In this document: one piece after another, positions 56,713 to 64,000 of the stretch
How positions within the stretch are numbered: the stretch's first letter is position 1
Layout: every line of letters begins with the position of its first letter
NCBI RefSeq assembly: GCF_000013225.1
Contig: NC_007776.1
Coordinates: 2,362,501-2,426,500 of the forward strand
DNA from: Synechococcus sp. JA-2-3B'a(2-13)
GTDB lineage: Bacteria > Cyanobacteriota > Cyanobacteriia > Thermostichales > Thermostichaceae
Length of the DNA stretch: 64,000 nucleotides
Reading direction: 5' to 3'
The notes under the pieces: model-generated
What the model saw: the letters and a program-made list of their open reading frames with translations, nothing else
Database searches by the model: none
What the model was told of the DNA's origin: nothing
Made by a program: the position numbers and the translations under genes

Positions 56713-56952
56713 ATGGCTTCCCGCAAGAATCAACTGGCTATTGACAATGACGAGCTGATGCGTCGGGTAGAGGCTCTGATCAACGCTTCCAAAAATCGCT
56801 ATCGCATCACGGTACAGGTGGCCAACCGCGCCAAGCGCCGCCGCTACGAGGATCCGGATGATATAGAAGATGGCTGGATGAAGCCGATCCGCCGCGCCGT
56901 CATCGAAATGTCGGATGAACTGACTGAGCCGGAAATCATCGGCGATGAGTAG
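56713..56952 (+). CDS. rpoZ: RNA polymerase omega subunit
   Basis: 79 residues from [20 protein letters not shown]; the frame upstream is repeat sequence. The omega core is [20 protein letters not shown] with NRAKRRR, and a cyanobacterial acidic tail ([20 protein letters not shown]). It stabilises the beta' subunit. It stands next to a repeat pair. Confidence 0.95.
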   Translation: MASRKNQLAIDNDELMRRVEALINASKNRYRITVQVANRAKRRRYEDPDDIEDGWMKPIRRAVIEMSDELTEPEIIGDE

Positions 56953-57048
56953 TCACTAGACTTGCGGCCTGCTGGCGCGACCGCCCTGTTGAAACTGCTA
57001 GCCGGCTGAGCGGCTAAGGGTAGAAGCTTTCGGCAGCCGCCTATTTTG

Positions 57049-58923
57049 TCAATTTGTCAAGTCGTTTGCAACGGGATCCCTTTCCCGCAGGCGAGCCTCG
57101 AGCCGCGATTCCATCAGGTGCAGCAGGCGGTGGGTCTCCTCTGGGCTGAGACCCTGGATGCGCATCTCCAAGGGGCTGTGGAACCAGAGGGTCTGCTGTG
57201 GGAAAGGAATCTGGATCCCTGCTTGATCGAAGGCGTGCTTGAGGCGACGGCGGTATTCCCGCGCCACCCTCCACTGCTGCAGGGGCTGCACCTTGATCCA
57301 AATGCGCAACGTGATCCCCCGCTCCCCCAGATCATCGACACCGTGCATTTCGGGGGGCTCGAGGATTTTTTCCCGCCAAGCTGGCTCCCGGTACATCTGC
57401 AGAGCCACCTGCTCGGTGATGCGTATTGCCTGTTCCAGATCGTTTTCATAGGCGATCACAATCCCCAGATCCACCCGTGACCAGCCGTTGGAGAGGTTCT
57501 CCACCACCCGGATGGCACTGTTGGGAATGGAGATCAAGCTGCCTTCGGTGTTGCGCAACTGGGTTAGCCGCAGATCCATGTGTTCCACGAGGCCGCCCCG
57601 CCCGTCCACCACGATCACATCCCCTTCGGCAAATTGATCTTCGATCAAAATCAACAGCCCATTGATCACGTCCTTAATCAGATCCTGAGCAGCCAGGGAA
57701 ATCCCCAGCCCAATAAAGCCTAGGCTGGCCACTAAGGGGCCAATATTGACCCCCACCGAGGCCAGGCCAGCCAGGGATCCGAGCAAGACCAAGGTAGTGG
57801 CTGCAACTCCTTTAGAGACGCTGGCAAAGGTGCTGAGACGTTTGCTGAGGCGATAGGTGGGGGCATTTTGCTCTTGGCGCAGGGCAGCAAAGAGGTTATC
57901 CAGCACCAGTCCACTCAGCCAGACACTGCCATAGGTGGCCAGACCCACCCCTACCAACCGCAACAGAGGGCCGCGCAGGGAAACCAGGAAAAACCTTTGC
58001 AGGGGTCGCGTTTGCGGGAAAAGGCCCAAGCTCACCCCGACTCCGCCCACCCACAGGCTAATTTGCACCAGGCGTAGCAGGCGAATTTGCAGCTCCAAGT
58101 AGGATTCCTGCCGTTTGCGTCCGGCCTGTTGTTCGACCAAGACGGGATCCACACCCGACTGCTCTTCCCCCGCTAGGTGCTCCTGTACCTCTGCTTGGAT
58201 GGCCTGGTATTCCGTCTGCAGGGCATCGCGTTTTTGCTGCAGCCGTCGCCGTTTTCGCTGGCAGAGCTGGCTCAGGCTCCCTACCACAGCCAGGATGCCG
58301 AGGGCAATCACCGCTTGGCGGCGCAAAAATTGAGGCTGCCGCTCCCGTTGCGAAGTGCGCAGCGCTTCCTCAACAATGCCGGCTACCTGCTCAGCCCAGT
58401 CCATGGGTTGGGCGCCCTGGAATTGAGCATCGAGGGAGGTGATGGTCAGCAAATGTCGCCCATTCACCCGGATAACAGGCTGGTTGGTCTGGCCGTCCAG
58501 GGTGACTTCAACCTGCAGCGCCTCTGGATCGAATCCGGCGCTGGCCAACTGGTGCAGGGTTTGTTCAATGGAGCGCACCCGCTGCAACACCGGAGGCAGG
58601 CTGCCGGGATCCCCCTGCGGTGCGGTAACCACGAACAAACGCCGCCCATCCAGCGTCACGGCCTCCGCCTGGACAGAGGAGGTGGGGAGGCTAAGCGCTT
58701 GCCGCAGCTCTTCTAGGGCATCCAAACGGTTGAGCAAAGGCAGGTTGGGGGCGGTGCCGTTGTTTTCAGCAGTTTCCTGCCCCCATGCGGGCCCGCCTAT
58801 GGGGGATAGGGCAAAAGATGCACCGAAAAGGAGAGGCCACAACAGGGATCCCGTTTTCCTCGGCTTCGGCCTGCCTACCGTTCCCGTCAGCGGTGCGGGG
58901 CACCATTCGCAGCTTCGCAGCAT
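57049..58923 (-). CDS. Mechanosensitive ion channel (MscS family), large N-terminal domain
   Basis: 624 residues. A signal-type N-terminus and a periplasmic region (to about 170) are followed by helices (near 205, 285-350, 365-395). The MscS pore/beta region is GLGISLAAQDLIKDVINGLL then ILIEDQFAEGDVIVVDGRGG. The beta-alpha vestibule follows (LRNTEGSLISIPNSAIRVVE). The pore helix is Gly/Ala-rich (ASVGVNIGPLVASLGFIGLG). It releases solutes on hypo-osmotic shock. It is on the same strand as the exchanger gene, 38 bases downstream of it. Confidence 0.92.
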   Translation of the reverse strand: MLRSCEWCPAPLTGTVGRPKPRKTGSLLWPLLFGASFALSPIGGPAWGQETAENNGTAPNLPLLNRLDALEELRQALSLPTSSVQAEAVTLDGRRLFVVTAPQGDPGSLPPVLQRVRSIEQTLHQLASAGFDPEALQVEVTLDGQTNQPVIRVNGRHLLTITSLDAQFQGAQPMDWAEQVAGIVEEALRTSQRERQPQFLRRQAVIALGILAVVGSLSQLCQRKRRRLQQKRDALQTEYQAIQAEVQEHLAGEEQSGVDPVLVEQQAGRKRQESYLELQIRLLRLVQISLWVGGVGVSLGLFPQTRPLQRFFLVSLRGPLLRLVGVGLATYGSVWLSGLVLDNLFAALRQEQNAPTYRLSKRLSTFASVSKGVAATTLVLLGSLAGLASVGVNIGPLVASLGFIGLGISLAAQDLIKDVINGLLILIEDQFAEGDVIVVDGRGGLVEHMDLRLTQLRNTEGSLISIPNSAIRVVENLSNGWSRVDLGIVIAYENDLEQAIRITEQVALQMYREPAWREKILEPPEMHGVDDLGERGITLRIWIKVQPLQQWRVAREYRRRLKHAFDQAGIQIPFPQQTLWFHSPLEMRIQGLSPEETHRLLHLMESRLEARLRERDPVANDLTN

Positions 58924-58961
58924 GAGCCGTTTGCGTCAGCGGTGCAGAACACTTTAACGCC

Positions 58962-60158
58962 TCACTCCAGAAAGAAGAAAGCAATCCCGAGGATGGCATA
59001 GGTGGCCAAGAGCAGTAGCCCTTCCAGCCAGTTGGAGCGCCCATCGCTGCTAACGGAATTGATCAGCAGCACCGAGACGGCAATGGCCACCAACTCCACC
59101 ATGCCGAAGTTGAAGTTCATGGGCTGATGCAGCACATCCCCGGCCAGCACCAGCAGAGGTGCCACAAACAGGGCAATCTGCATCGTCGAGCCCAGCGCCA
59201 CCGAGAAGGAGAGATCCATCTTGTCTTTCATGGCCACCGTGATCGCCGTCGCATGCTCTGCCGCGTTGCCGATGATCGGCAACAAAACCACCCCCATAAA
59301 CAGCGGCGTCATGTGAAAGTGTTCCAGCGTGTCCTCTAGAGTGCTCACCAACAGTTCCGACTCCAGCGCCACCAACACCGTCAACCCCAAGAGGGCCAGC
59401 ACCCAAAACCCCAAACCGGCTCCCTCGGGCGGAGCCGTCAGCACTTGGGGAATGGATCCTTCCGCCTGCAAAACCGGATTGGGGGCCAGGCGATTGGCCG
59501 CCTCATCTTCTGCGGCTTCTGCTTCGTGAAGGGCGTAGAGGTAACTGTGGGTTTTGAGGGAAAACAGCAAAGTGAGACCGTAAACCCCAATCAGCACCAG
59601 GGCTACTGCCGTGGATAGCTCTTGGATGGAGATCTCCCCCAAGTTGGCATCGGCATAGGTGACCACGCTGGGCAAGATCAAGGCCACCACCGCCAGGTTC
59701 ATCACCGAGGCATTCATGCGGGCCACCTCGGGTCGAAAGCTCTGCTCTCGAAACTTGATCCCGCCCAAAAACATGGCCAAGCCGGCCACCAGGAGCAGGT
59801 TACTGATGATCGCGCCGGTGACGGAGGCTTTTACCACATCCACCAGCCCCGCCCGCAGTGCCACCAAGCCGATGATTAACTCCGCCGCATTGCCAAAGGT
59901 GGCGTTGATCAGCCCCCCGACTGTCGGCCCTGTCAAGGCTGCAATCTCTTCCGTGGCCTGACCCATAAACTTTGCCAAGGCCACCACCGCCAAAGCCGCA
60001 CAGAGGAAGACCAGGTTGGGATCCCAGCCCCGGAAGTGCCCCACCCAAGATAGGGGAACCCCCAACAGCAGCAGGAACATTATGCTGTTCAGACCTCTCT
60101 GCCAACCTGATGCAGAGCGATCCGGCGAAACCAAAGGATTTGCGTTAGCCAGGGTCAT
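58962..60158 (-). CDS. cax: Calcium/cation:proton antiporter (CAX family)
   Basis: 398 residues with about 11 helices. The two alpha-repeat signatures are GGLINATFGNAAELIIGLVA and GVVLLPIIGNAAEHATAITV, separated by an acidic cytoplasmic loop (EAEAAEDEAANR). CAX proteins move Ca2+ out of the cytoplasm in exchange for H+. It is followed on the same strand by MscS after 38 bases, which may make a stress-related pair. Confidence 0.96.
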   Translation of the reverse strand: MTLANANPLVSPDRSASGWQRGLNSIMFLLLLGVPLSWVGHFRGWDPNLVFLCAALAVVALAKFMGQATEEIAALTGPTVGGLINATFGNAAELIIGLVALRAGLVDVVKASVTGAIISNLLLVAGLAMFLGGIKFREQSFRPEVARMNASVMNLAVVALILPSVVTYADANLGEISIQELSTAVALVLIGVYGLTLLFSLKTHSYLYALHEAEAAEDEAANRLAPNPVLQAEGSIPQVLTAPPEGAGLGFWVLALLGLTVLVALESELLVSTLEDTLEHFHMTPLFMGVVLLPIIGNAAEHATAITVAMKDKMDLSFSVALGSTMQIALFVAPLLVLAGDVLHQPMNFNFGMVELVAIAVSVLLINSVSSDGRSNWLEGLLLLATYAILGIAFFFLE

Positions 60159-60295
60159 GGTTCACAAGGGGAAAATAAGGTAGCGAGGCTGTTTGGGTTT
60201 CGGGGATCCGCGCCCCCTATGGCCAGAGGCGGCCACCATGAGGCCATCTCCAAGAGTCTAGCGGCTGCGAGGGGAGGTTGGATAGGTGCTGCTGG

Positions 60296-61066
60296 CTAGA
60301 GGGAGATAACCCGGTTGCGCTGCAACTGCCGGGCGATCTCGGCTCCCAATTGATCGGACAGATGCTGGGGATCGGCGATTTTCAAAAAACTGCTGCCCTC
60401 TACCTCAAAGGGAAAGGATCCCTCGATGCCGTCGCGGGGGAGTTGTACCAGCAGCAATTGTTCGGGGCGCTTCGATTGCAGGGCATAGCCCAACTCCAGA
60501 CAGACCTGAGGGCTGGGTAGGGGACGCCCCCGGCCATTCACCTGCACAGGGGTTACATCGGCCACCACCAGCAGCGCGTGCTTGAGCTTGCGAATCAAGG
60601 CCGCATCGATGAGCGGGGTCTCAGCCTCAGCGGGAAGGGATCCCTGAAGCTGTAGGGGCACAACCGGCCCGTGGTTGCGATTGAGGGTCTCTACCACGGC
60701 TTGCAATGCCCGGTGCAGAGTGGCGCTGGAGTCGGGGTAATCCGATTGGCCGCAGAAGTAGATGACCGGCTCGGTCATGTTCAGAGTGGCCCGCTTATTA
60801 AAGTAGATCTCGCGGCTAATTAAATCGAGGTTGGAGATGCTGTAGGCACCGCTGCCCTCGATGTAAAACTCCACCAGCTCTCCTTCCAGGTAGCGCTGCC
60901 ACCACAGGGAAGCCTTCACCTGCTCCACATCGTCGAGAAAGTCGGCCCGCATCGCCGTTTTCAAGAGGCCGGTACGGCTCAGGCGCAGGTCGGGGGCCCT
61001 CTGTTGGACTTGGGAAGCAGACAACACCGAATCCAAATACCAGGCTTTCAGGACGATGATCGCCAT
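60296..61066 (-). CDS. Unknown protein with TIR/deoxyribosyltransferase-like C-terminal signature
   Basis: 256 residues; family not recognised. Residues 1-110 are soluble (ADFLDDVEQVKASLWWQRYL). The C-terminal half has a Rossmann-like pattern: VIYFCGQSDYPDSSATLHRA (101-120), ALLVVADVTP (164-173) and SPQVCLELGYALQSKRPEQL (185-204), then LLLVQLPRD. An acid in an ELGYA motif after an ADVTP strand is typical of nucleoside deoxyribosyltransferase/TIR-like domains, which cut or transfer N-glycosidic bonds. This is a pattern guess. It stands beside a broken tnpB. Confidence 0.55.
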   Translation of the reverse strand: MAIIVLKAWYLDSVLSASQVQQRAPDLRLSRTGLLKTAMRADFLDDVEQVKASLWWQRYLEGELVEFYIEGSGAYSISNLDLISREIYFNKRATLNMTEPVIYFCGQSDYPDSSATLHRALQAVVETLNRNHGPVVPLQLQGSLPAEAETPLIDAALIRKLKHALLVVADVTPVQVNGRGRPLPSPQVCLELGYALQSKRPEQLLLVQLPRDGIEGSFPFEVEGSSFLKIADPQHLSDQLGAEIARQLQRNRVISL

Positions 61067-61175
61067 GGGATCCCTCTGCGCTCAGCCTTAAAGGTACGTG
61101 ACATACTCCCACACTCATGCTGACGCAAAGCGCTCCGCGCCGCTAGCGCGAAAAGGACGTTTCCTGCGCTTGAGG

Positions 61176-61195
61176 ACTACGTCCCGCTGACGCGA
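61176..61195. repeat. Dispersed 20-bp repeat in the tail of the broken tnpB
   Basis: ACTACGTCCCGCTGACGCGA, two changes from the commonest form. A more degenerate copy lies nearby at about 61133-61152. Both are in the 3' region of tnpB, where the guide RNA would be encoded. Confidence 0.8.
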
Positions 61196-61553
61196 AAAGA
61201 ACGGGATGCCCCACCGCCCTGTGCTTGATGTTGATGGCCGCATGGTGGTCGCGTCCTAGTTCTAGCCCACAATGGGAACAAGAATGCCATCTGTCTTGAA
61301 TCGCTTTCGGTACTCTTTGACCGCACCGAGAGCAGTTTTGACTGCTGCCGTTGGGATTCACTGCAATCGCCCTCAGCCCAGCTCTTTCAGCCTTGACTGC
61401 CAGCATTTGCAGAAATTGTCCCCACCCAGCATCATAGGTAGATTTTGCTAGTCGGGTTCTAGCAACACCTTTGATATTCAGGGCTTCGTACCCAATATGT
61501 TTGCCCTTGCTTACCAGCCAGTTCGCTGTTTTGTCATGAAAATCTTTGCGCTG

Positions 61554-61617
61554 AGATAGTGGTTAGTGGATAGTCACTATTCACTATCCACTGGTCACTA
61601 TCCACTAGTCACTAGCC
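61554..61617. repeat. Heptameric short tandem repeat (STRR-like) block in tnpB
   Basis: Read on the minus strand the block runs as seven-base units such as TGGATAG, TGACCAG, TGGATAG, TGAATAG, TGACTAT, then inverted CCACTAA and CCACTAT. Related units recur at 62499-62530. Such STRR heptads are known from cyanobacterial genomes. Confidence 0.8.
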
Positions 61618-62724
61618 ATAGGCGGTTTGACCCTTTCTTCTTGCGAGACACTGCCCGCTGCAGTCTCTTTAACCGCTTTTGGGCTCTGCGGTAATACTGG
61701 GGAACTGGAACAGACTCCCCCGCGTCGGTCACCAAAAAGGAGTCCAGTCCCACGTCGATCCCCATCGTGTTCTCCAGTGTTGGCGGGTCAGGGGTAAATA
61801 CGGGGACAGATGAATCTTGCAGGCTCAAGGTCACATACCACCCGTCTGCCTTGCGGGTGATGGTAGCAGTCTTGATGACAAAACCGTCAGGCAAAGGACG
61901 GTGCTGAATTATCCGAACAGCACCGATTTTGGGCAGATGGATAAACTGCCCGCAAATGCAGTCTTGTTTCATCTGGGGGAAACTGAAGGAGCGATACCGC
62001 CCAGCTCCCTTAAATCTGGGTTTCCCTGCCCGCTTGCCGTTACAGTCCCCCTTCAGCCAGCGGTCGAATGCTTTGTGCACTCGCTCTATGCAGTTTTGCA
62101 GGACTTGCGAATGGACTGCTCTGTACTCCGGAAACAGGGCTTTCGTGCTCACCAAGTCCCGTTTCTGGGAGTAGAAATCGGGCTTGTCTTTCAGCTGGGG
62201 CAAATGACAGACTAGGGGACAAGCATTGATGTCACAGCGATTGTGTTCCCACCACGCAAAGCGCTCTGCCAAGCGGTAGTTGTACTGCTTCCGTAACAAG
62301 TCTAGCCACTCGCTCATCAAAGCAATCTGGCTGGGCGTAGGTCGCAAACGGTACTGGTAAGCAGTTCTCATTGAGGCAAGGGTAATCTACTGGAATGAAT
62401 CCTACCTTATTGCTTCATGCGGTGGGGTTACCGTCTCGGTTTTAGGCCAGTCCATTGAAAACCAAAGTGTCCCCGCCTTTCATCCCGACCCTCACCCTGG
62501 ATAGTGGTGAGTGGATAGTGACTAGCCACTATATAGAGGGCGGGGCTTCCCAGCGGTGTAGCTAACGGGGTGCAGGGGCAATCAGTCCCGCGCCCTGCCC
62601 GCAGGGTGAGCACCGGGATACATGGATCCCCGCCATACCCCTGAGCAAAATCTGTAGTAAAACGTACCTGTGCTGGCGTACCCTACAAGCACCGGATTGA
62701 TCCAGATGCCTCCCAGCAAGCCGC

Positions 62725-62744
62725 TCGCGTTAGCGGGACAGAGT
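62725..62744. repeat. Dispersed 20-bp repeat, minus orientation
   Basis: TCGCGTTAGCGGGACAGAGT, the reverse complement of the common form with one change, in the gene-poor kilobase. Confidence 0.85.
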
Positions 62745-63471
62745 CCTCGCTGTTGACGTGGCTGGAGATTGGCCGGCGCGTATACAACTACGCTTTGCCA
62801 GAAATCTAAGGAGTGGGTAGAATCTTGCTCTTGGCCACTGGACAGGGGTTCCTTGCTGCAGGAGTCCATCCTGCCTGCCGATGCACCCTTCCCTTCTGAT
62901 TACCGTCAGCAGAACCCCTTGCCAGACAGCGTCTGCCGGGAACGGCCCAAGGGTTTCAAAGCCCTGCAAGGCCAGCTGAGAAGGCTGCAACCCAGGGGGG
63001 CGAGAAAACAGCAGGGGTCTTGCCACTGGAAGAGAGCACCACTGCAGGTTGCCAGGATGCAGCAGGGCATTGCCAATGGTTGCCAAAAGTTCCATTTCCA
63101 GAGGGCCCATTGGCGTTAGGACCGAGGGCAGACCCTCTTTATCTTTATCTTTATCTTTTCTTTGTGGAAGACCTCAAGGCCAAGGGCTGGGCAAGGGGGA
63201 TGTTGCCCAAGGAGTGCGTCGAGTCGGTTGCAAGTGCTGAGGGACGGTTAGCAACAGCTGGGCTGTCGGGGGGCCTCAGTGCCCTGAATGCCGGTACCGG
63301 GTGCATCGGGACTCAGCCTTGGGAACTGTGCTGGGTGGATTAGAGGTTGTTTTGCGAGCTGGCAGTAGCCAGGGAGGCTGGGGAAGGAGAACCGCCTGTC
63401 CAGTTGTTTTGTCGGGGGTTGTAGACCCAGGCAAGTGGCGTGGGGCAGGAATGCCCAACTGCGAGGTAAGG

Positions 63472-63491
63472 ACTCCGTCCCGCTGACAGGA
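63472..63491. repeat. Dispersed 20-bp repeat near the cysteine synthase stop
   Basis: ACTCCGTCCCGCTGACAGGA-type copy, differing at a few 3' bases, about 45 bases beyond the end of the cysteine synthase gene. Confidence 0.75.
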
Positions 63492-63535
63492 AGAGTAGCC
63501 CGCGCTCTGTCCACAGGACGAGCGCCGGGAGGATG

Positions 63536-64000
63536 TCACTCCTCTGTCCAGAAACGCTCGGAAAGATATTTGTCAGCCCCGTCGCAAAAGATGGTCACCA
63601 CCACTCCAGAGGAGAGCTGACGGGCCACCTCTAGGGCTGCCACCACATTGGCGCCGGCAGAGATGCCCACCAGCAGGCCTTCTTCCAACGCCAAGCGCTT
63701 GACCATTTTCTGGGCTGCTTCTGTGGAGATCTCAATGTGCTGGTCAGGCAGGGTGGGATCGTAAATCTCGGGTTTTAGAGCTGTGGCCATGTGCTTGAGC
63801 CCTTCCAGGCCATGGAAGGGAGAGTCGGGCTGCATGGCAATGATTTGGATATCCGGGCGATACTCTCGCAGGCGCCGCCCCACCCCCATACAGGTGCCGC
63901 TGGTGCCTAGCCCGGTAACAAAATGGGTGACCTGCCCCTGGGTTTGCTCCCAAATCTCCACCCCAGTGGTTTCGTAGTGGGCTTGCCAGTTGGCGGGGTT
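63536..64000 (-). CDS. Cysteine synthase family PLP enzyme, C-terminal part (5' end beyond window)
   Basis: The frame is open to the window edge; 154 residues are visible. Recognisable parts are NPANWQAHYETTGVEIWEQT, VTGLGTSGTCMGVGRRLREY (phosphate-loop Gly-rich), MQPDSPFHGLEGLKHMATAL and EGLLVGISAGANVVAALEVA, followed by IFCDGADKYLSERFW. The pattern matches O-acetylserine sulfhydrylase/CysM-type proteins making cysteine. The Lys-bearing N-terminal half is outside, so CysK, CysM or cystathionine beta-synthase-like cannot be told apart. Confidence 0.9.
   Translation of the reverse strand, partial: NPANWQAHYETTGVEIWEQTQGQVTHFVTGLGTSGTCMGVGRRLREYRPDIQIIAMQPDSPFHGLEGLKHMATALKPEIYDPTLPDQHIEISTEAAQKMVKRLALEEGLLVGISAGANVVAALEVARQLSSGVVVTIFCDGADKYLSERFWTEE

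Larger units (their letters stand above)
61143..62371 (-). pseudogene. tnpB / OrfB disrupted by heptameric repeats
   Basis: The 5' part (62371-61598) reads a normal TnpB start ([40 protein letters not shown]) with the RuvC-I Asp in [15 protein letters not shown], then stops after KKKGSNR. The 3' part resumes in another frame near 61553 as QRKDFHDKTANWLVSKGKHI and continues to the zinc finger CSRCGQ...CSHCG and LGRDHHAAINI. Between them lie about 65 bases of heptad repeats that replace some family sequence and introduce the stop. The extreme C-terminus is encoded by a dispersed repeat (61176-61195). Confidence 0.9.
61085..62560 (-). mobile_element. Decayed IS200/IS605-family (tnpB-only) element
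   Basis: A broken tnpB lies between end-like sequences: GTGACATACTCCCACACTCA (right-end type, 61099-61118) and a CCCCGCC/GGCGGGG stem (62471-62477 and 62539-62545) on the left. No tnpA is present. Heptad-type short tandem repeats have entered both the coding region and the left-end stem. Boundaries are estimates. Confidence 0.6.
62372..63535. other. Gene-poor kilobase between the tnpB element and the cysteine synthase gene
   Basis: No convincing gene in about 1.16 kb. It holds the left end of the tnpB element with a second heptad patch (62499-62530), dispersed repeats at 62725-62744 and 63472-63491, and a CTTTATCTTTATCTTTATCT microsatellite (63138-63157). Several frames over 200 bases are present, but none has a family signature, a good ribosome site or coding-like composition. 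The whole looks like eroded mobile or gene remains. Confidence 0.55.

Noticed and set aside
61554-61617. Possible CRISPR or operator array
   Set aside because: Seven-base variable heptads with no spacers; typical short tandem repeats.
62730-63119. Long open frames on both strands in the gene-poor kilobase
   Set aside because: They mirror each other in a GC-rich stretch and show no domain signature or ribosome site.

Overview
The window is a GC-rich chromosomal segment of a unicellular cyanobacterium. The evidence is the iron-stress chlorophyll proteins (isiA, isiB and an IsiA-PsaL fusion), BtpA, RbcR, a MenF/MenA phylloquinone pair, a DUF3386-type protein, a cyanobacterial-type LptC/LptA fusion and a divergent LptD. 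GGATCC, mostly as GGGATCCC, is extremely frequent; I counted about 16 in the first 3.1 kb. This fits an 'alternate HIP' palindrome and, with the arsenate-export pair and abundant TnpB elements, points to the hot-spring Synechococcus (JA-type) lineage. That assignment is an inference and was not checked by search.

Layout. 1-5 kb: 3' part of typA, a catalytically dead M48-like membrane protein and cinA. 5-7.1 kb: mobile-element zone with a decayed tnpB fragment, a TTTGACATT repeat cluster and an intact tnpB carrying six in-frame 24-bp repeats beside its last RuvC aspartate. 7.1-15.7 kb: iron-stress region with a Usp protein, the minus-strand isi cluster (isiA, isiB, IsiA-PsaL fusion, then an alpha/beta hydrolase), a recognisable promoter plus inverted-repeat operator, and on the other side an imelysin-type lipoprotein, a di-heme oxidase and a PKHD hydroxylase. 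15.8-18.7 kb: VTT membrane protein, cupin/methyltransferase pair, DUF3386 protein. 19-30.5 kb: mutL, VKOR-thioredoxin fusion, a response regulator-GGDEF protein, btpA, pyrD, an O-antigen ligase-like protein, ferredoxin, a mannose-6-phosphate isomerase-type cupin, an active M48 protease and a Fur regulator. 30.7-40.6 kb: zinc-ribbon protein, S13 carboxypeptidase, tRNA-Ile(CAU), two half-size GDT1 transporters, a 49-residue basic protein, pyrH, mltG, a YqeG phosphatase, a degenerate nuclease-fold protein, rbcR and a hydrolase. 40.7-53.1 kb: thrC, divergent menF/menA, the LPS-export operon lptC/A-lptF-lptD, and pgm. 53.2-64 kb: arsJ and its GAPDH partner, a DUF2232 protein, rpoZ, MscS, a cation/H+ exchanger, an unknown protein with a TIR/deoxyribosyltransferase-like signature, a broken tnpB, a gene-poor kilobase and the C-terminal part of a cysteine synthase.

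How parts work together. The isi genes, imelysin lipoprotein, di-heme protein, PKHD hydroxylase and Fur form an iron-limitation theme. lptC/A-lptF-lptD are translationally coupled for outer-membrane LPS transport. GAPDH and ArsJ make a two-step arsenate detoxification route. A dispersed 20-bp repeat related to ACTCCGTCCCGCTAACGCGA links many places: it is expanded inside the intact tnpB, lies in the tail of the broken tnpB, and is read through inside the O-antigen ligase-like and lptD genes.
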